Positions 1 through 9,347 are shown, counted from the first letter of the stretch. The stretch is DNA of 45,691 nt from Candidatus Peribacteria bacterium (GCA_943355155.1 CALREJ010000001.1:66785-112475); one strand, 5' to 3'. The notes: generated by a model from the sequence alone, not told the origin. Numbers and translations are program-made.

Positions 1-125
1 CTGCCTACTACATTGACATAATGCAGTAAAAGCTTTATAATTATATTTAAAACAATCAAATTAGCAAGGGAAAATTTACCTTCAATATGCCAATTGGAGC
101 ATTTTTATGTATTCAATGGTCGTTT
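1..125 (-). repeat. Diverged direct repeat copy 1, containing a promoter-like TTGCTA-N16-TATAAT on the minus strand
   Basis: Aligns by eye with 961-1085 (shared blocks cattgaca, gtaaaagctttt/ta, attatatttaa, ttagcaagg, ttcaat). The -35/-10 elements (plus 62-67 and 40-45) sit at exactly the same offset (+960) as in copy 2. Confidence 0.75.
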
Positions 126-140
126 TAAAATAAAAAACAG

Positions 141-181
141 CACATAAAAACCCCCGAGATCGCTCGCGCGACTTCGAGGGG
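141..181 (-). terminator. Intrinsic terminator downstream of the PEP-CTERM gene
   Basis: Minus strand CCCCTCGAAGTCGCGCGAGCGATCTCGGGGGTTTTT: GC-rich hairpin followed by a T run. Confidence 0.7.
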
Positions 182-290
182 AGTGGACGCTGGCATCGTC
201 CTGCAGAAAAGTCTGCGGTTGATCTTCTTTTTCTTGCCTGTGATTTACACAGGCAAAGAAGGCGAAAAAATGATAAGACACGCTTATTTT

Positions 291-890
291 CTATTTTTTC
301 CTCCTTTTATAGAGAAAGATTGCACCGATCCCGAGCAGCGTAAGGCTGCCGGGCTCGGGGGTTTGAAAGTTGCCCGTCTTGAACTCAAGGGAACGGACGA
401 AGTCGCCCGTTCCTCCCCCGACGACCAGTTTATACTCCTCCCCGAAATTGGGAAGGAATTGGATTGAGAGGTAGACAAAGCCCTCTACGAATTCCTCGGG
501 GAATTCGTAGAGGGAAACTCCTCCCTTCCCGCCGTAGTCGGCGAGAACGAACGAGGTGTCGTCGACTGTGGAAATCAATTCCACGGTCAGGGCACCCGGG
601 GCGCCAAAGTAGATGAGACCAACGTAAAAGTTGATCTCATCAATCACGAACGGAACTGACACAAGCTGATGACCAGCGGTGTCGTTAGAAAAACTCAGAA
701 CCAGCTCGGGCTCAGGCAGGATCGGATTTTGGGTCAACTTTGCCGTTCCGACTTCGCTCCAGAACGAAGCGAACCCAGTCGAAAAATCGTTTTGAAGATG
801 GACGATCCCGCCTTCGACTTTGCAGCCTCCGGCTGCAAAAAACGTCGCCATCGTGGCAACCAAGAACAGGACACGCAGGAACTTGAACAT
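291..890 (-). CDS. Exported protein with C-terminal PEP-CTERM sorting signal
   Basis: C-terminus TPEPGSLTLLGIGAIFLYKRRKK (PEP motif, hydrophobic helix, basic tail). N-terminal signal MFKFLRVLFLVATMATFFAAGGC. GAGGAG Shine-Dalgarno ~9 nt before the ATG at 890. The ORF track extends to 968, but the internal start is better supported. Confidence 0.8.
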   Translation of the reverse strand: MFKFLRVLFLVATMATFFAAGGCKVEGGIVHLQNDFSTGFASFWSEVGTAKLTQNPILPEPELVLSFSNDTAGHQLVSVPFVIDEINFYVGLIYFGAPGALTVELISTVDDTSFVLADYGGKGGVSLYEFPEEFVEGFVYLSIQFLPNFGEEYKLVVGGGTGDFVRSLEFKTGNFQTPEPGSLTLLGIGAIFLYKRRKK

Positions 891-924
891 CTTTTGAAAC
901 TCCTCGAGAGTGAAACATTTTTCT

Positions 925-960
925 TGTTCATTTTTCATCTGCCAGTGATGAAAATGAACA
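925..960 (-). promoter_or_regulatory. 5'UTR stem-loop of the PEP-CTERM gene
   Basis: Minus strand TGTTCATTTTCATC-(7 nt)-GATGAAAAATGAACA: about 14-bp stem with a one-base bulge, between the promoter and the SD. Confidence 0.55.
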
Positions 961-1085
961 GTGCTCACGGCATTGACAAATAGCCGTAAAAGCTTTTTTA
1001 TTATATTTAAACTTAGAATATTAGCAAGGTGAAATATCCATTCAATCTACAAATTGATTGCTTTCTATGCATGCAATGTTCCTTT
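961..1085 (-). repeat. Diverged direct repeat copy 2; promoter region of the PEP-CTERM gene
   Basis: Homologous to 1-125. Minus-strand TTGCTA (1022-1027)-N16-TATAAT (1000-1005). Confidence 0.75.
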
Positions 1086-1099
1086 TGACGATGTTGGGA

Positions 1100-2557
1100 C
1101 TATTTCAACACCTTCAATGCGCTTTGTGCTGCGAAATACCCGCACATCCCATGCACGCCCGGTCCCGGGGGAGTCGAGGCGGAGCAGAGGAAGATCGAGG
1201 GATCGGACGTTGCGTATGGATCTCTCTGCAAGATCGGTCGCGCGAAGAATTGCTTGAGATTGAGCACACCTCCCGTGATATCTCCGCCGATGTTATTGGC
1301 ATTATGTGATTCGATATCCGCTGGAAACATCACGGATTTTTTAAGAATCGTTTTTTGAAATCCCGGTGCAAATCGTTCGATCTGTTTTTCGATTGCATCG
1401 GTCATGTCCACTGTCGATCCATGAGGCACATGACAGTACGCCCACGCAGTATGTTTTCCTTTTGGTGCGCGCGTGTCATCAAACAGACTCGGTTGCGTGA
1501 GAATGATGAACGGTCGGTCGGAGATTTTTTTGTTCCAGCAATTTCGTTCGGACTTTGCGATCTCTTCGTATGTGCCGCCGATGTGAACGGTGCCGGCCTT
1601 TCCGCATTCTTCATTTTTCCATGGAATCGGTTCTTTGAGTGCCCAGTCAATTTTGAACACAGACGGACCGTAGCGATAGGCTTTTATTTTCTTTTTATAA
1701 TTTTGTTCGACGCGTTGTCCTGCAATGTCGCAGAGTGCGCGCGGAGACGTATCAAAAAGAATCACTTTTGCAGGGGGAATATCTTTCATCGATGACACGC
1801 GATGATTCACGATTATTTCCCCGCCGAGTGACTCTAAATACGCGATGAGGGCATTCGTCAGAGATTGCGCACCACCCTTTGGAAATGGCCATCCATAGCC
1901 GTGAAGAGCGAGTGTGAGCATCACGCCCGCTCCTGCACTGAGTGGTTCTTCCAGTGGCAATGTTGAGTGCGCACAGAGTCCCGCGATCAGCGCTTGTCCG
2001 CGGGCAGTTTGAAAATGCTTGCGTAGTTTTTCTGCAGGCGGAAGAATGCGCAGCGCGAGTCTGGAAAGAAGAAGTGGCGAGCGCGGGAATTGCAGTGGGC
2101 GCAGTGTACTCTGAAAAATTTCATCAGCGCGACGAAGAAATGGTTTGAAAATTCTACGATAGGTCTTTGCGTCGATGCCAAGCTCATGGCATGTTTTCTC
2201 AAAATTTTTATGCGCCACAATAACATCTCCATCATCGAGCGGATGAGCGAGTGCGATTGGAGAATGAATCCATTCCAGTCCGAATTTTTCGAGTGGCAAA
2301 CTTTTTAAAAATGGTGATGCGAGTGCGAGGGGATGCACTGCAGAGCAGAGATCGTGTGTGAAGCCGGGGAGTGTCAGTTCCATGGAACGCATGCCACCTC
2401 CTGCAATTTTTTCCGCTTCGAGCACTACCACTTTCTTTCCTTTCTCAGCAAGCGCAATTGCAGCGCTGAGGCCATTTGGCCCACTTCCGACAATCACGGC
2501 ATCGTAGTGGTCATGCAGCGGTTTCTCCTTCAGTGCAGGCTGAGATGAGTGTGACAT
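1100..2557 (-). CDS. NAD(P)/FAD-dependent oxidoreductase, phytoene dehydrogenase (CrtI/PYROXD2-like) family
   Basis: Dinucleotide-binding motif DAVIVGSGPNGLSAAIALAEKGKKVVVLEA; C-terminal GPGVHGMCGYFAAQSAL. Confidence 0.85.
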   Translation of the reverse strand: MSHSSQPALKEKPLHDHYDAVIVGSGPNGLSAAIALAEKGKKVVVLEAEKIAGGGMRSMELTLPGFTHDLCSAVHPLALASPFLKSLPLEKFGLEWIHSPIALAHPLDDGDVIVAHKNFEKTCHELGIDAKTYRRIFKPFLRRADEIFQSTLRPLQFPRSPLLLSRLALRILPPAEKLRKHFQTARGQALIAGLCAHSTLPLEEPLSAGAGVMLTLALHGYGWPFPKGGAQSLTNALIAYLESLGGEIIVNHRVSSMKDIPPAKVILFDTSPRALCDIAGQRVEQNYKKKIKAYRYGPSVFKIDWALKEPIPWKNEECGKAGTVHIGGTYEEIAKSERNCWNKKISDRPFIILTQPSLFDDTRAPKGKHTAWAYCHVPHGSTVDMTDAIEKQIERFAPGFQKTILKKSVMFPADIESHNANNIGGDITGGVLNLKQFFARPILQRDPYATSDPSIFLCSASTPPGPGVHGMCGYFAAQSALKVLK

Positions 2558-2617
2558 GGGAAAGATTGTACTCTCCGCACTTCAAACTACTGAGCACATC
2601 CTGTTGCCGCAGCATTC

Positions 2618-2932
2618 TCATTGAAAATCCGATGCATCATCCTGCAAGATCTGATCATTCATCATCGGTCGATCGCGGAACATTCCGTTGAACGCAGGGG
2701 GATCCTTTTTTTCAAATCGTGCATGACCGAGAAAGAGGGGACAGGTGATGATTGCTGCCACAATCCCGATACCAATCATCCACCATGCAACCATTTCAAG
2801 TTTTTTCTGCGGCAGATATTTGATCGCCCATGCGATGATGAGAATCAGTCCGATGAGAAAGATCATCATACCAAGTGCATGCAGGCCAATGAGAAACGAA
2901 AGACCGCCTGAAGAAAAGTTTTGGTGCATCAT
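2618..2932 (-). CDS. Small membrane protein, unknown function
   Basis: ORF with two to three hydrophobic segments. Confidence 0.5.
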   Translation of the reverse strand: MMHQNFSSGGLSFLIGLHALGMMIFLIGLILIIAWAIKYLPQKKLEMVAWWMIGIGIVAAIITCPLFLGHARFEKKDPPAFNGMFRDRPMMNDQILQDDASDFQ

Positions 2933-2996
2933 AAGAAAAGTGGGAAGAACGGGACAAGTTTCCGCCAGAATATTTGCAAAGGCAAGATAAAGAAGA

Positions 2997-3794
2997 TTAT
3001 TTTTCTGCGGATTTTGTCGTTTTCTTGTACGTCGCTTTTTGCGTCACTGTGAAAATCTTTTCATCCCACATATGTACTTCAATATCAATCGTGTTTTCAT
3101 GAATATGCAGAAGATTGAACGAGTTCGGTTCGCGACGATGGTGTGTGGAGAAAGCCGTGCCCGCGTGTGCGACGATGATGGAACGGCCGACTAAGTGGTA
3201 AGCCGAGGATACGTCACCACTAAAACCAATATGCAGATGACCGGCGAGGATCACATCAGCCCCAGAATGTTCTATTGCCTTCATTGTTTTGGATGCACGT
3301 GAAATAATCCGCACTTTTTTGCCGTTTGAATTCACAAACGGATGATGCGTCACAACGATTTTTGTGAGCGAAGCGTCGACACCGGAAAATTCCTTGTGTA
3401 GTTTCGCGATCTGTTTTTTGGATATTTTCCCGAGTAGTCCGGAGAGCGAACGCGTTGTATTTAGGCCAAAAACAGCTATCTCTTCATCTGCAAAAAAAGG
3501 ATTCAGCTCATCCGTAATATGACGCTTATATTCCTTGAGCGGTTTCAAAAATCGTTTCGGCATATTGTAGAGAGGCATGTCGTGATTGCCGGGAATCACG
3601 AGTGTCTTGAACGGAATATCTGCGATGAATTTTTTCGCGAGCACAAATTGATGCTTTTTTGCGCGCTGTGTGAGATCGCCACTGATCACCACGAGATCGG
3701 GCTTCAAATTTTGCACATGTTTCAGAAGCGATTCCTGAATTTTTTTATCCTCTTTTCCGAAGTGTAAATCGGAGATGTGAGCGATCAGTCGCAT
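2997..3794 (-). CDS. Calcineurin-like metallophosphoesterase (Icc/CpdA-like)
   Basis: Motifs ISDLHFG, VVISGDLTQRA, VIPGNHD, VTHHPF, LAGHLHIGF. Confidence 0.92.
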   Translation of the reverse strand: MRLIAHISDLHFGKEDKKIQESLLKHVQNLKPDLVVISGDLTQRAKKHQFVLAKKFIADIPFKTLVIPGNHDMPLYNMPKRFLKPLKEYKRHITDELNPFFADEEIAVFGLNTTRSLSGLLGKISKKQIAKLHKEFSGVDASLTKIVVTHHPFVNSNGKKVRIISRASKTMKAIEHSGADVILAGHLHIGFSGDVSSAYHLVGRSIIVAHAGTAFSTHHRREPNSFNLLHIHENTIDIEVHMWDEKIFTVTQKATYKKTTKSAEK

Positions 3795-3859
3795 GGATGT
3801 TTAAGGAGAAATGCCAAGGCAGTCTAGGCGAATGCAGAACGTAGTGATAGTATCCACTC

Positions 3860-4324
3860 ATGCGCACCGATCTGACCTTCGATGAATGTGAAGAAATTCT
3901 GGAGTCCCAGCACTACGGACATCTCGCGTGTGCCGAGGACGGTCAACCTTTTCTGTACCCGATCACCTACGTCTACAAATACGGATATATCTACAGTCAC
4001 ACAGAAGTCGGAACAAAGATCAACATTTTTCGCAAAAATCCGAAGCTCTGTTTTCAGGTCGAGCGCGTGCAGAGCGGTTTTGAGTGGGAAAGTGTGATGT
4101 GTATGGGGACGTATGAAGAGATCACCGATGCGAACGAAATGTACGACATTCACATGCTTTTGGCCGATAGTTATGCTGCGACTTCTATCAAAGAAGGAAA
4201 AGTGCCGGTGTCGCCACTGCTCACGGAGCTCAAAAAGCAGAAAGCTGAGGAAATAAAGAAACACGTTATTTACCGCATAAACATCCAAAAAACGACCGGA
4301 AAGGCAGAACGGCCGAAACTCTGA
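3860..4324 (+). CDS. Pyridoxamine 5'-phosphate oxidase-family (NimA-like) FMN-binding protein
   Basis: Small split-barrel pattern GHLACAEDGQPFLYPITYVYKYGYIYSHTEVGTKI...VCFQVE-like. Confidence 0.75.
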   Translation: MRTDLTFDECEEILESQHYGHLACAEDGQPFLYPITYVYKYGYIYSHTEVGTKINIFRKNPKLCFQVERVQSGFEWESVMCMGTYEEITDANEMYDIHMLLADSYAATSIKEGKVPVSPLLTELKKQKAEEIKKHVIYRINIQKTTGKAERPKL

Positions 4325-4508
4325 GTCATTGTTTCTGAATGGGGAAAATCGCGATGCTGGCATTTCTATCGATTTTACGGTGTGATCATCTACCAAAAAT
4401 GGCTTCGTTCTGCTATAATAATCAGATTATTCTCCTCTGAAACACATACCCACTTTTTTTACCCCTCTTCTGGCACTTCTGAACTCCAGCTCCATTGGCG
4501 CGCTTTTT

Positions 4509-5039
4509 TTGGCGAGCACGATTCTTGTGATTCTTGGGCTCGCGTGGGAAGGGTGGTTTCAGGGCAGGCATCTCGCAACATTTTCCGATAAAAATTTACA
4601 TGATGTCGAGTTCAAGCATCCCTACATACCGTCGATGAATACGGTGTCACTCATTCTTGCGACGACGTTCCAGCAATATGCGATGAGTCTGATTGTGCAG
4701 GGAGGCACGATGTTCGGGTATGACCCGCGCGCATGGATTTTTTACGGTGGTATTTTTCTGATCAGCATGACGGTCGGAATCCTTGCAGAACTTCACTGGC
4801 GCGGAGTTGCGGAAATGTTTTTCTCCTATAGCACCGCGACGATGGCTGCATCACTCTTTGTCCTCATGCGTTCGATGGAAATCCAGTACTCGTTTATTGC
4901 CTTTGCACTCAGTGTGCTCTTTGGAGTCAGCGTCGTGTTTTTGATTTTGCTCTACACACGCGGCCGCAATCGCGGCATTCCGATGGTATTCGTCACGACA
5001 CTCTTTCTCTGGTTCATCATTCGCTTTTTCATTCTCTGA
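4509..5039 (+). CDS. Multi-pass membrane protein, unknown function
   Basis: Hydrophobic segments; the start codon may lie upstream. Confidence 0.6.
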   Translation: MASTILVILGLAWEGWFQGRHLATFSDKNLHDVEFKHPYIPSMNTVSLILATTFQQYAMSLIVQGGTMFGYDPRAWIFYGGIFLISMTVGILAELHWRGVAEMFFSYSTATMAASLFVLMRSMEIQYSFIAFALSVLFGVSVVFLILLYTRGRNRGIPMVFVTTLFLWFIIRFFIL

Positions 5040-5048
5040 ACCTCGCTC

Positions 5049-5984
5049 ATGTTTTCTTTCCGCTTCGTACCGGCTGCCAATAAAATCCTCGTTCCGGGAG
5101 ATATTCTCATTCTCGTCGGTATCATCGGCATCAGCCTGTCCCTTGTGCTCGCGGTGTATAAATCTCCCGGACAATTTCCGTGGGATGTGATGGGAGGAAC
5201 AGGCAAAGTTGATAATCCGTATCTCATTTCGAGCTGTGTGCAGCTGCAAAATATGGCAAAGGATCCGACCGCGTCGTACGCGCTCGCGGCGGATATCAAC
5301 TGCGAAGGAACATCCGCATGGGACGACGGTCACGGATTTTTCCCTATCGGCTATTATGGATTTGGATTTTCGGGAACATTTGACGGACGCGGTCATCCGA
5401 TTACCAATCTTTTTATGCGTCGCGAGTCACTTGATTACGCAGGAATGTTTGGAAAATTGAGCTCGAGTGCACATATCTATGATCTTTCACTGGATGTCGA
5501 TATCACCGCACACGACGAAGTCGGCGGACTCGCAGGTTGGTCATCGGGCGCGAATATTGAGAGAGTGTCGGTCACTGGATCGGTGATCGGTAATAACGGA
5601 GTCGGCGGCGTCCTTGGAGTAAATCAAGGAACGATGAAAGAGGTGACATCCGGAGTTATCGTAAAAGGTGGGCAGTGGGTGGGGGGACTCGCAGGACTCA
5701 GCTACGAAGCGAGCAGTGTCCTCGATAGCACTGTCAAAGGAAGTATCACAGGCCAAAGCGAAGTCGGGGGACTCCTCGGAGTCAGTCGCGGGGCAACTGT
5801 GGAACGGTGTCTGGTGTCCGCGTCTATTGATGGTGAGAGTCACGTCGGGGGAATCGTCGGATGGCTGGTGCCCGGCGTCCATACCGCAGCGGTTGTGAAG
5901 AAATGTACGTTCACAGGGAAGGTGAATAATTCAGCTTCCGGGGCGGAATTGATTGGTGCGCAGGGGGTGAATCCGGAGGAGTGA
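5049..5984 (+). CDS. GLUG-motif repeat surface protein
   Basis: N-terminal TM segment, then NPYLISSCVQLQNM...FDGRGHPITNL and repeated (V)GGL(A/L)G blocks typical of GLUG repeats. Confidence 0.8.
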   Translation: MFSFRFVPAANKILVPGDILILVGIIGISLSLVLAVYKSPGQFPWDVMGGTGKVDNPYLISSCVQLQNMAKDPTASYALAADINCEGTSAWDDGHGFFPIGYYGFGFSGTFDGRGHPITNLFMRRESLDYAGMFGKLSSSAHIYDLSLDVDITAHDEVGGLAGWSSGANIERVSVTGSVIGNNGVGGVLGVNQGTMKEVTSGVIVKGGQWVGGLAGLSYEASSVLDSTVKGSITGQSEVGGLLGVSRGATVERCLVSASIDGESHVGGIVGWLVPGVHTAAVVKKCTFTGKVNNSASGAELIGAQGVNPEE

Positions 5985-6013
5985 GAATATTCATCAACCG
6001 CTTAACACGTAAC

Positions 6014-6039
6014 ATACTAGTATAGTACTATACTAGTAT
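6014..6039. repeat. 26-bp perfect palindrome ATACTAGTATAGTACTATACTAGTAT
   Basis: Reads identically on both strands. Confidence 0.9.
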
Positions 6040-6076
6040 ACTGAAGTAACGGTACATGAGTACATGCTGCAATTTC

Positions 6077-7756
6077 TTAATAGACTGTTTCGAGGTAGCA
6101 CGATTCGCAGTACACGATTTCAGTTCGATCGGGGGCGTAACTTGTTGCAATCGGGTTCTGGCATTTGGCACATGCACGATTCCAGATCGTGCACGGATTT
6201 CTGAGTTTCATCCGCTGGCGATGTCGCTCGTCCGGATGAAGACGTGGAATGCTGATGCCGAGATTTCTGTAAAAATCCAGTTCTTGTTTCAGAATTTTGA
6301 ATGGTCGCTTCGTCGCTTCACATTCGATAGCCCAGTGAAGAATGTCATCGGGGGTATCGTTGATCGTATCGGGAAGGTCCTGTGCTTTGATGATTTTTTC
6401 CACGTGCGGAAGCGGCGCTTCGTACTCACTCCATCGCCAGCTTTTTTCTGTAATTGCTTCTTTGGTCGAAGGAAAATATTCCTGCGCGATGGTTTCGTTG
6501 TAACTGAACGGTGAAAGTGATTGTGGCAAAAACTCGCCATATTCATGATCAGCGCGCATTTTTTCAATAATCTTCGGCACCAATTCCTCATACTCCTCCT
6601 TTGTGTATTGCTTATTGAGAATGCAGTATTCCTTATGCATCAGGCTTACGCAGCCAAAGCAATTTTTCACATTGTCGCAGTAGAGACAGTAATAGGAATC
6701 GGAGATGGTACTTGATGTAAAAGAAAAAGCCGCAGTGTTACTGAGTCCGACGCCGACACATTCGTAGAGTAATTCAGAATCGTATGCGAAACCAAAAAGA
6801 TCATATGAATCTTTGCAAAGTTTGGAACACGTCATCCATTTGCAATCTTCCGCACCTTTCGCTTCGTAACATTCCGTGCAATTTTTCGATTCGACAATGT
6901 AGTCGCCGGTGCAACTTTCGGTGTTGATGTTATTGGTCGCTCGATGGATGCAGTCTAATCGCATCTGTTTCATTTTTTCTTCTGTCGATACGATGTAGTG
7001 ATGTGATCGAAGGTGCGACATCGCGTCCTCGAATTCTTCTTTGGTGCATGGCTGATTGAAGAGGTGATATTCCTTCTCAACGAGATTGGTGCATCCAAAG
7101 CAATGCTTGCATCGTCTGCAGTTAAAAAGAAAAGCACTCGTGGAACACTGCGCGGAGTTTTGCGAAAATAAAAGATGGTAATTGTCGCTGCAGTTCGTGC
7201 ATTCGTAACAGAGCTCATTTCCGCTTCCAATAAGCATATCCATGCAATCCTTCGACTCGATCAATCCTCTCGAATAATAGCAGTCTTCATCATGGCCACT
7301 GTTAAAAATCAGGTAACAATTTTTACACTCAACTCCTGCAAAATTCATATAGTCGCAGTTTTCATTGTTGCCGGTTTGAAAGAGGATTTGGATTGGTGTG
7401 TCCAAAAAAAGTTTTGAAAGGTTTTCAAAAAATGACACAGAGAAATCTACGGGTCTTCCATAGCTAATGCCGTCCCATGCGTCACTGAAAAAACAGTCGT
7501 GACAATAGGTATGCAGTGGTGAATCCGGTGTAAAAGCGGACACTTTATTTTTTCCACACAGATCACATTTTTTCGTATACAAAGATCTCTCATTCCTCCA
7601 CATCATCCGTCGTACAGATCGGCACTGCGGACAGAGCGTCGGTGGCGGGATCAATTCTTTCTTCCCGTTCAAAATTGGCGAAACTTTCTCGTAAAATGCG
7701 AGATCAGCATTGTCGATCTCAAAGGCCGATTGGCATTGGCGGCATGTTTGATTCAT
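6077..7756 (-). CDS. Cys-rich multi zinc-ribbon protein with duplicated CFGC...KEY..N..YTKEE module
   Basis: About 40 Cys residues, mostly in CxxC pairs; internal repeats CRRCKHCFGCTNLVEKEYHLFNQPCTKEEFE and CDNVKNCFGCVSLMHKEYCILNKQYTKEEYE. Confidence 0.8.
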   Translation of the reverse strand: MNQTCRQCQSAFEIDNADLAFYEKVSPILNGKKELIPPPTLCPQCRSVRRMMWRNERSLYTKKCDLCGKNKVSAFTPDSPLHTYCHDCFFSDAWDGISYGRPVDFSVSFFENLSKLFLDTPIQILFQTGNNENCDYMNFAGVECKNCYLIFNSGHDEDCYYSRGLIESKDCMDMLIGSGNELCYECTNCSDNYHLLFSQNSAQCSTSAFLFNCRRCKHCFGCTNLVEKEYHLFNQPCTKEEFEDAMSHLRSHHYIVSTEEKMKQMRLDCIHRATNNINTESCTGDYIVESKNCTECYEAKGAEDCKWMTCSKLCKDSYDLFGFAYDSELLYECVGVGLSNTAAFSFTSSTISDSYYCLYCDNVKNCFGCVSLMHKEYCILNKQYTKEEYEELVPKIIEKMRADHEYGEFLPQSLSPFSYNETIAQEYFPSTKEAITEKSWRWSEYEAPLPHVEKIIKAQDLPDTINDTPDDILHWAIECEATKRPFKILKQELDFYRNLGISIPRLHPDERHRQRMKLRNPCTIWNRACAKCQNPIATSYAPDRTEIVYCESCYLETVY

Positions 7757-7823
7757 CAAAAAGCAGTATACATGATTTTGGTTTCATCAGTTCGCTTACT
7801 TAGCTATATCCCGAACACAGTCA

Positions 7824-7843
7824 TATACTATTTAAATAGTATA
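7824..7843. repeat. 20-bp perfect palindrome TATACTATTTAAATAGTATA
   Basis: Self-complementary; upstream of the Cys-rich gene. Confidence 0.9.
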
Positions 7844-7934
7844 CTATTATATGATTGGATTCGTTGGATGCGAAAATAGAGGATTCATTTTGTTTCTAAA
7901 AATATTCTGCCAAATAATTTGATGATATTGCTTG

Positions 7935-8459
7935 CTAAGATAGCTCGGGTTCGTCCACTTCTGTGATCCATCTCCTTTTAATATTCTCCAGAAATCGAAT
8001 ATGTTTGATTTGATAATGTTTTCCATTCGATGAGCGTTGCATCTGTGGGAAATGTGTATCATCCAGCACTACGCGATCTTTTGTTACTTCGAGTATTTTT
8101 ATCGGTTTCTCGCCAAAAGTAATTGTAAGATTTCCTGAACACTGAATCCATCTTCTAAGATATGCTTCACATTGAGCGCGCACGCTTAAAGGCTTTTCTT
8201 GGCTAGTTGCATCAATCGTTGGGATTTGTGGCAGGATTTTATATCTGGCCAATTGCTTTCGAATAAAATCTAAACGGTCTTTAATTTCCGTTGCTTCAAC
8301 ATCTAAATTTGTAATATCAAAAATGAGCTGCTCGTACATCCATAATCCGCGTTCGACACTATCATCTCCTAATTCATTGCGGTCTATTTCGATAGCAACA
8401 TCAACTGCTTTAAACATCTGAGATTGCTCTTTACGAATGAGTATCTCTTCTTTATCCAT
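7935..8459 (-). CDS. Hypothetical protein
   Basis: ORF without recognised domains; start taken at MDKEEI. Confidence 0.5.
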   Translation of the reverse strand: MDKEEILIRKEQSQMFKAVDVAIEIDRNELGDDSVERGLWMYEQLIFDITNLDVEATEIKDRLDFIRKQLARYKILPQIPTIDATSQEKPLSVRAQCEAYLRRWIQCSGNLTITFGEKPIKILEVTKDRVVLDDTHFPQMQRSSNGKHYQIKHIRFLENIKRRWITEVDEPELS

Positions 8460-8498
8460 AGCGGAATGTGATATTGGCTTGAAATAACAACAGGTCAC

Positions 8499-9347
8499 TT
8501 ACGGCAGCAGCTTCTCCAGCTTCGATCCATCATTCAATGTAATCCGCGGGAGTTTCAGGAAGTCGTCTTTTTCCGTTGCAGTGCGAGGATCCATGATGGT
8601 GCCGGTGATGTAGCCGGCGTCGCGGGCGTGTTGTCTGACGGTTGCGTTTTGTGCGGTGAGGGGATAGGCGATGTGGAGAACGGGTTTTCCTGTGATCTCC
8701 TCCAATGTTTTTTTGCTTTCTTTTAATTCTTTATCCATGAGCGTCGTGCCGATCATGCTGAGCATGGCATGGGTTGCGGTGTGGGATTCGATATCCATTC
8801 CTTTCGCAGACATGTCTTTGATCTGATCTTTTGTGAGAAATGTTTTTTGATCGATGCGGTGTGTGATGATGTAAAAAACGGCGGTCATGTGATGATTCAA
8901 AAGCTTCGGCATCGCATCGGTATATTGCGATTCGTTATTGTCATCAAAGGTAATTACGATTGGTTTTTCGGGGCCGGCGCGCTCACCTTTCATAATCTGT
9001 ACGTAGGTCGATAGATCAATCGTCGTGTAGTGGTGGTCGTCCATCCATTGCAATTGCTTTTCAAAAACATCCGGAGATACGGACAGAATCCAACTCCATG
9101 TATTGCGACCAAAGAGCTTGGGGCTGCGGACATGGTGATAGACGATGATCGGGATTTTTTTGTTTTTGGGAGGAGTGTTTGGGAGCGTAGATGCAGATGC
9201 AATTGGTGCAGAGGATATCAGGCTCGCACGGATCTTTGCAGTTGAAGCACTCAGTACTATCGCTGCGAGAGAAAGCAGCCCGAGTACTAAAAATTTCGAA
9301 CTCAGAGTCATAGGACGCATGCTCGATTGTGAGTTGCGAGTACTCAT
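8499..9347 (-). CDS. Polysaccharide deacetylase (NodB homology domain)
   Basis: IPIIVYHHV, VITFDDN, IESHTATHAML motifs; N-terminal TM. Confidence 0.88.
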   Translation of the reverse strand: MSTRNSQSSMRPMTLSSKFLVLGLLSLAAIVLSASTAKIRASLISSAPIASASTLPNTPPKNKKIPIIVYHHVRSPKLFGRNTWSWILSVSPDVFEKQLQWMDDHHYTTIDLSTYVQIMKGERAGPEKPIVITFDDNNESQYTDAMPKLLNHHMTAVFYIITHRIDQKTFLTKDQIKDMSAKGMDIESHTATHAMLSMIGTTLMDKELKESKKTLEEITGKPVLHIAYPLTAQNATVRQHARDAGYITGTIMDPRTATEKDDFLKLPRITLNDGSKLEKLLP

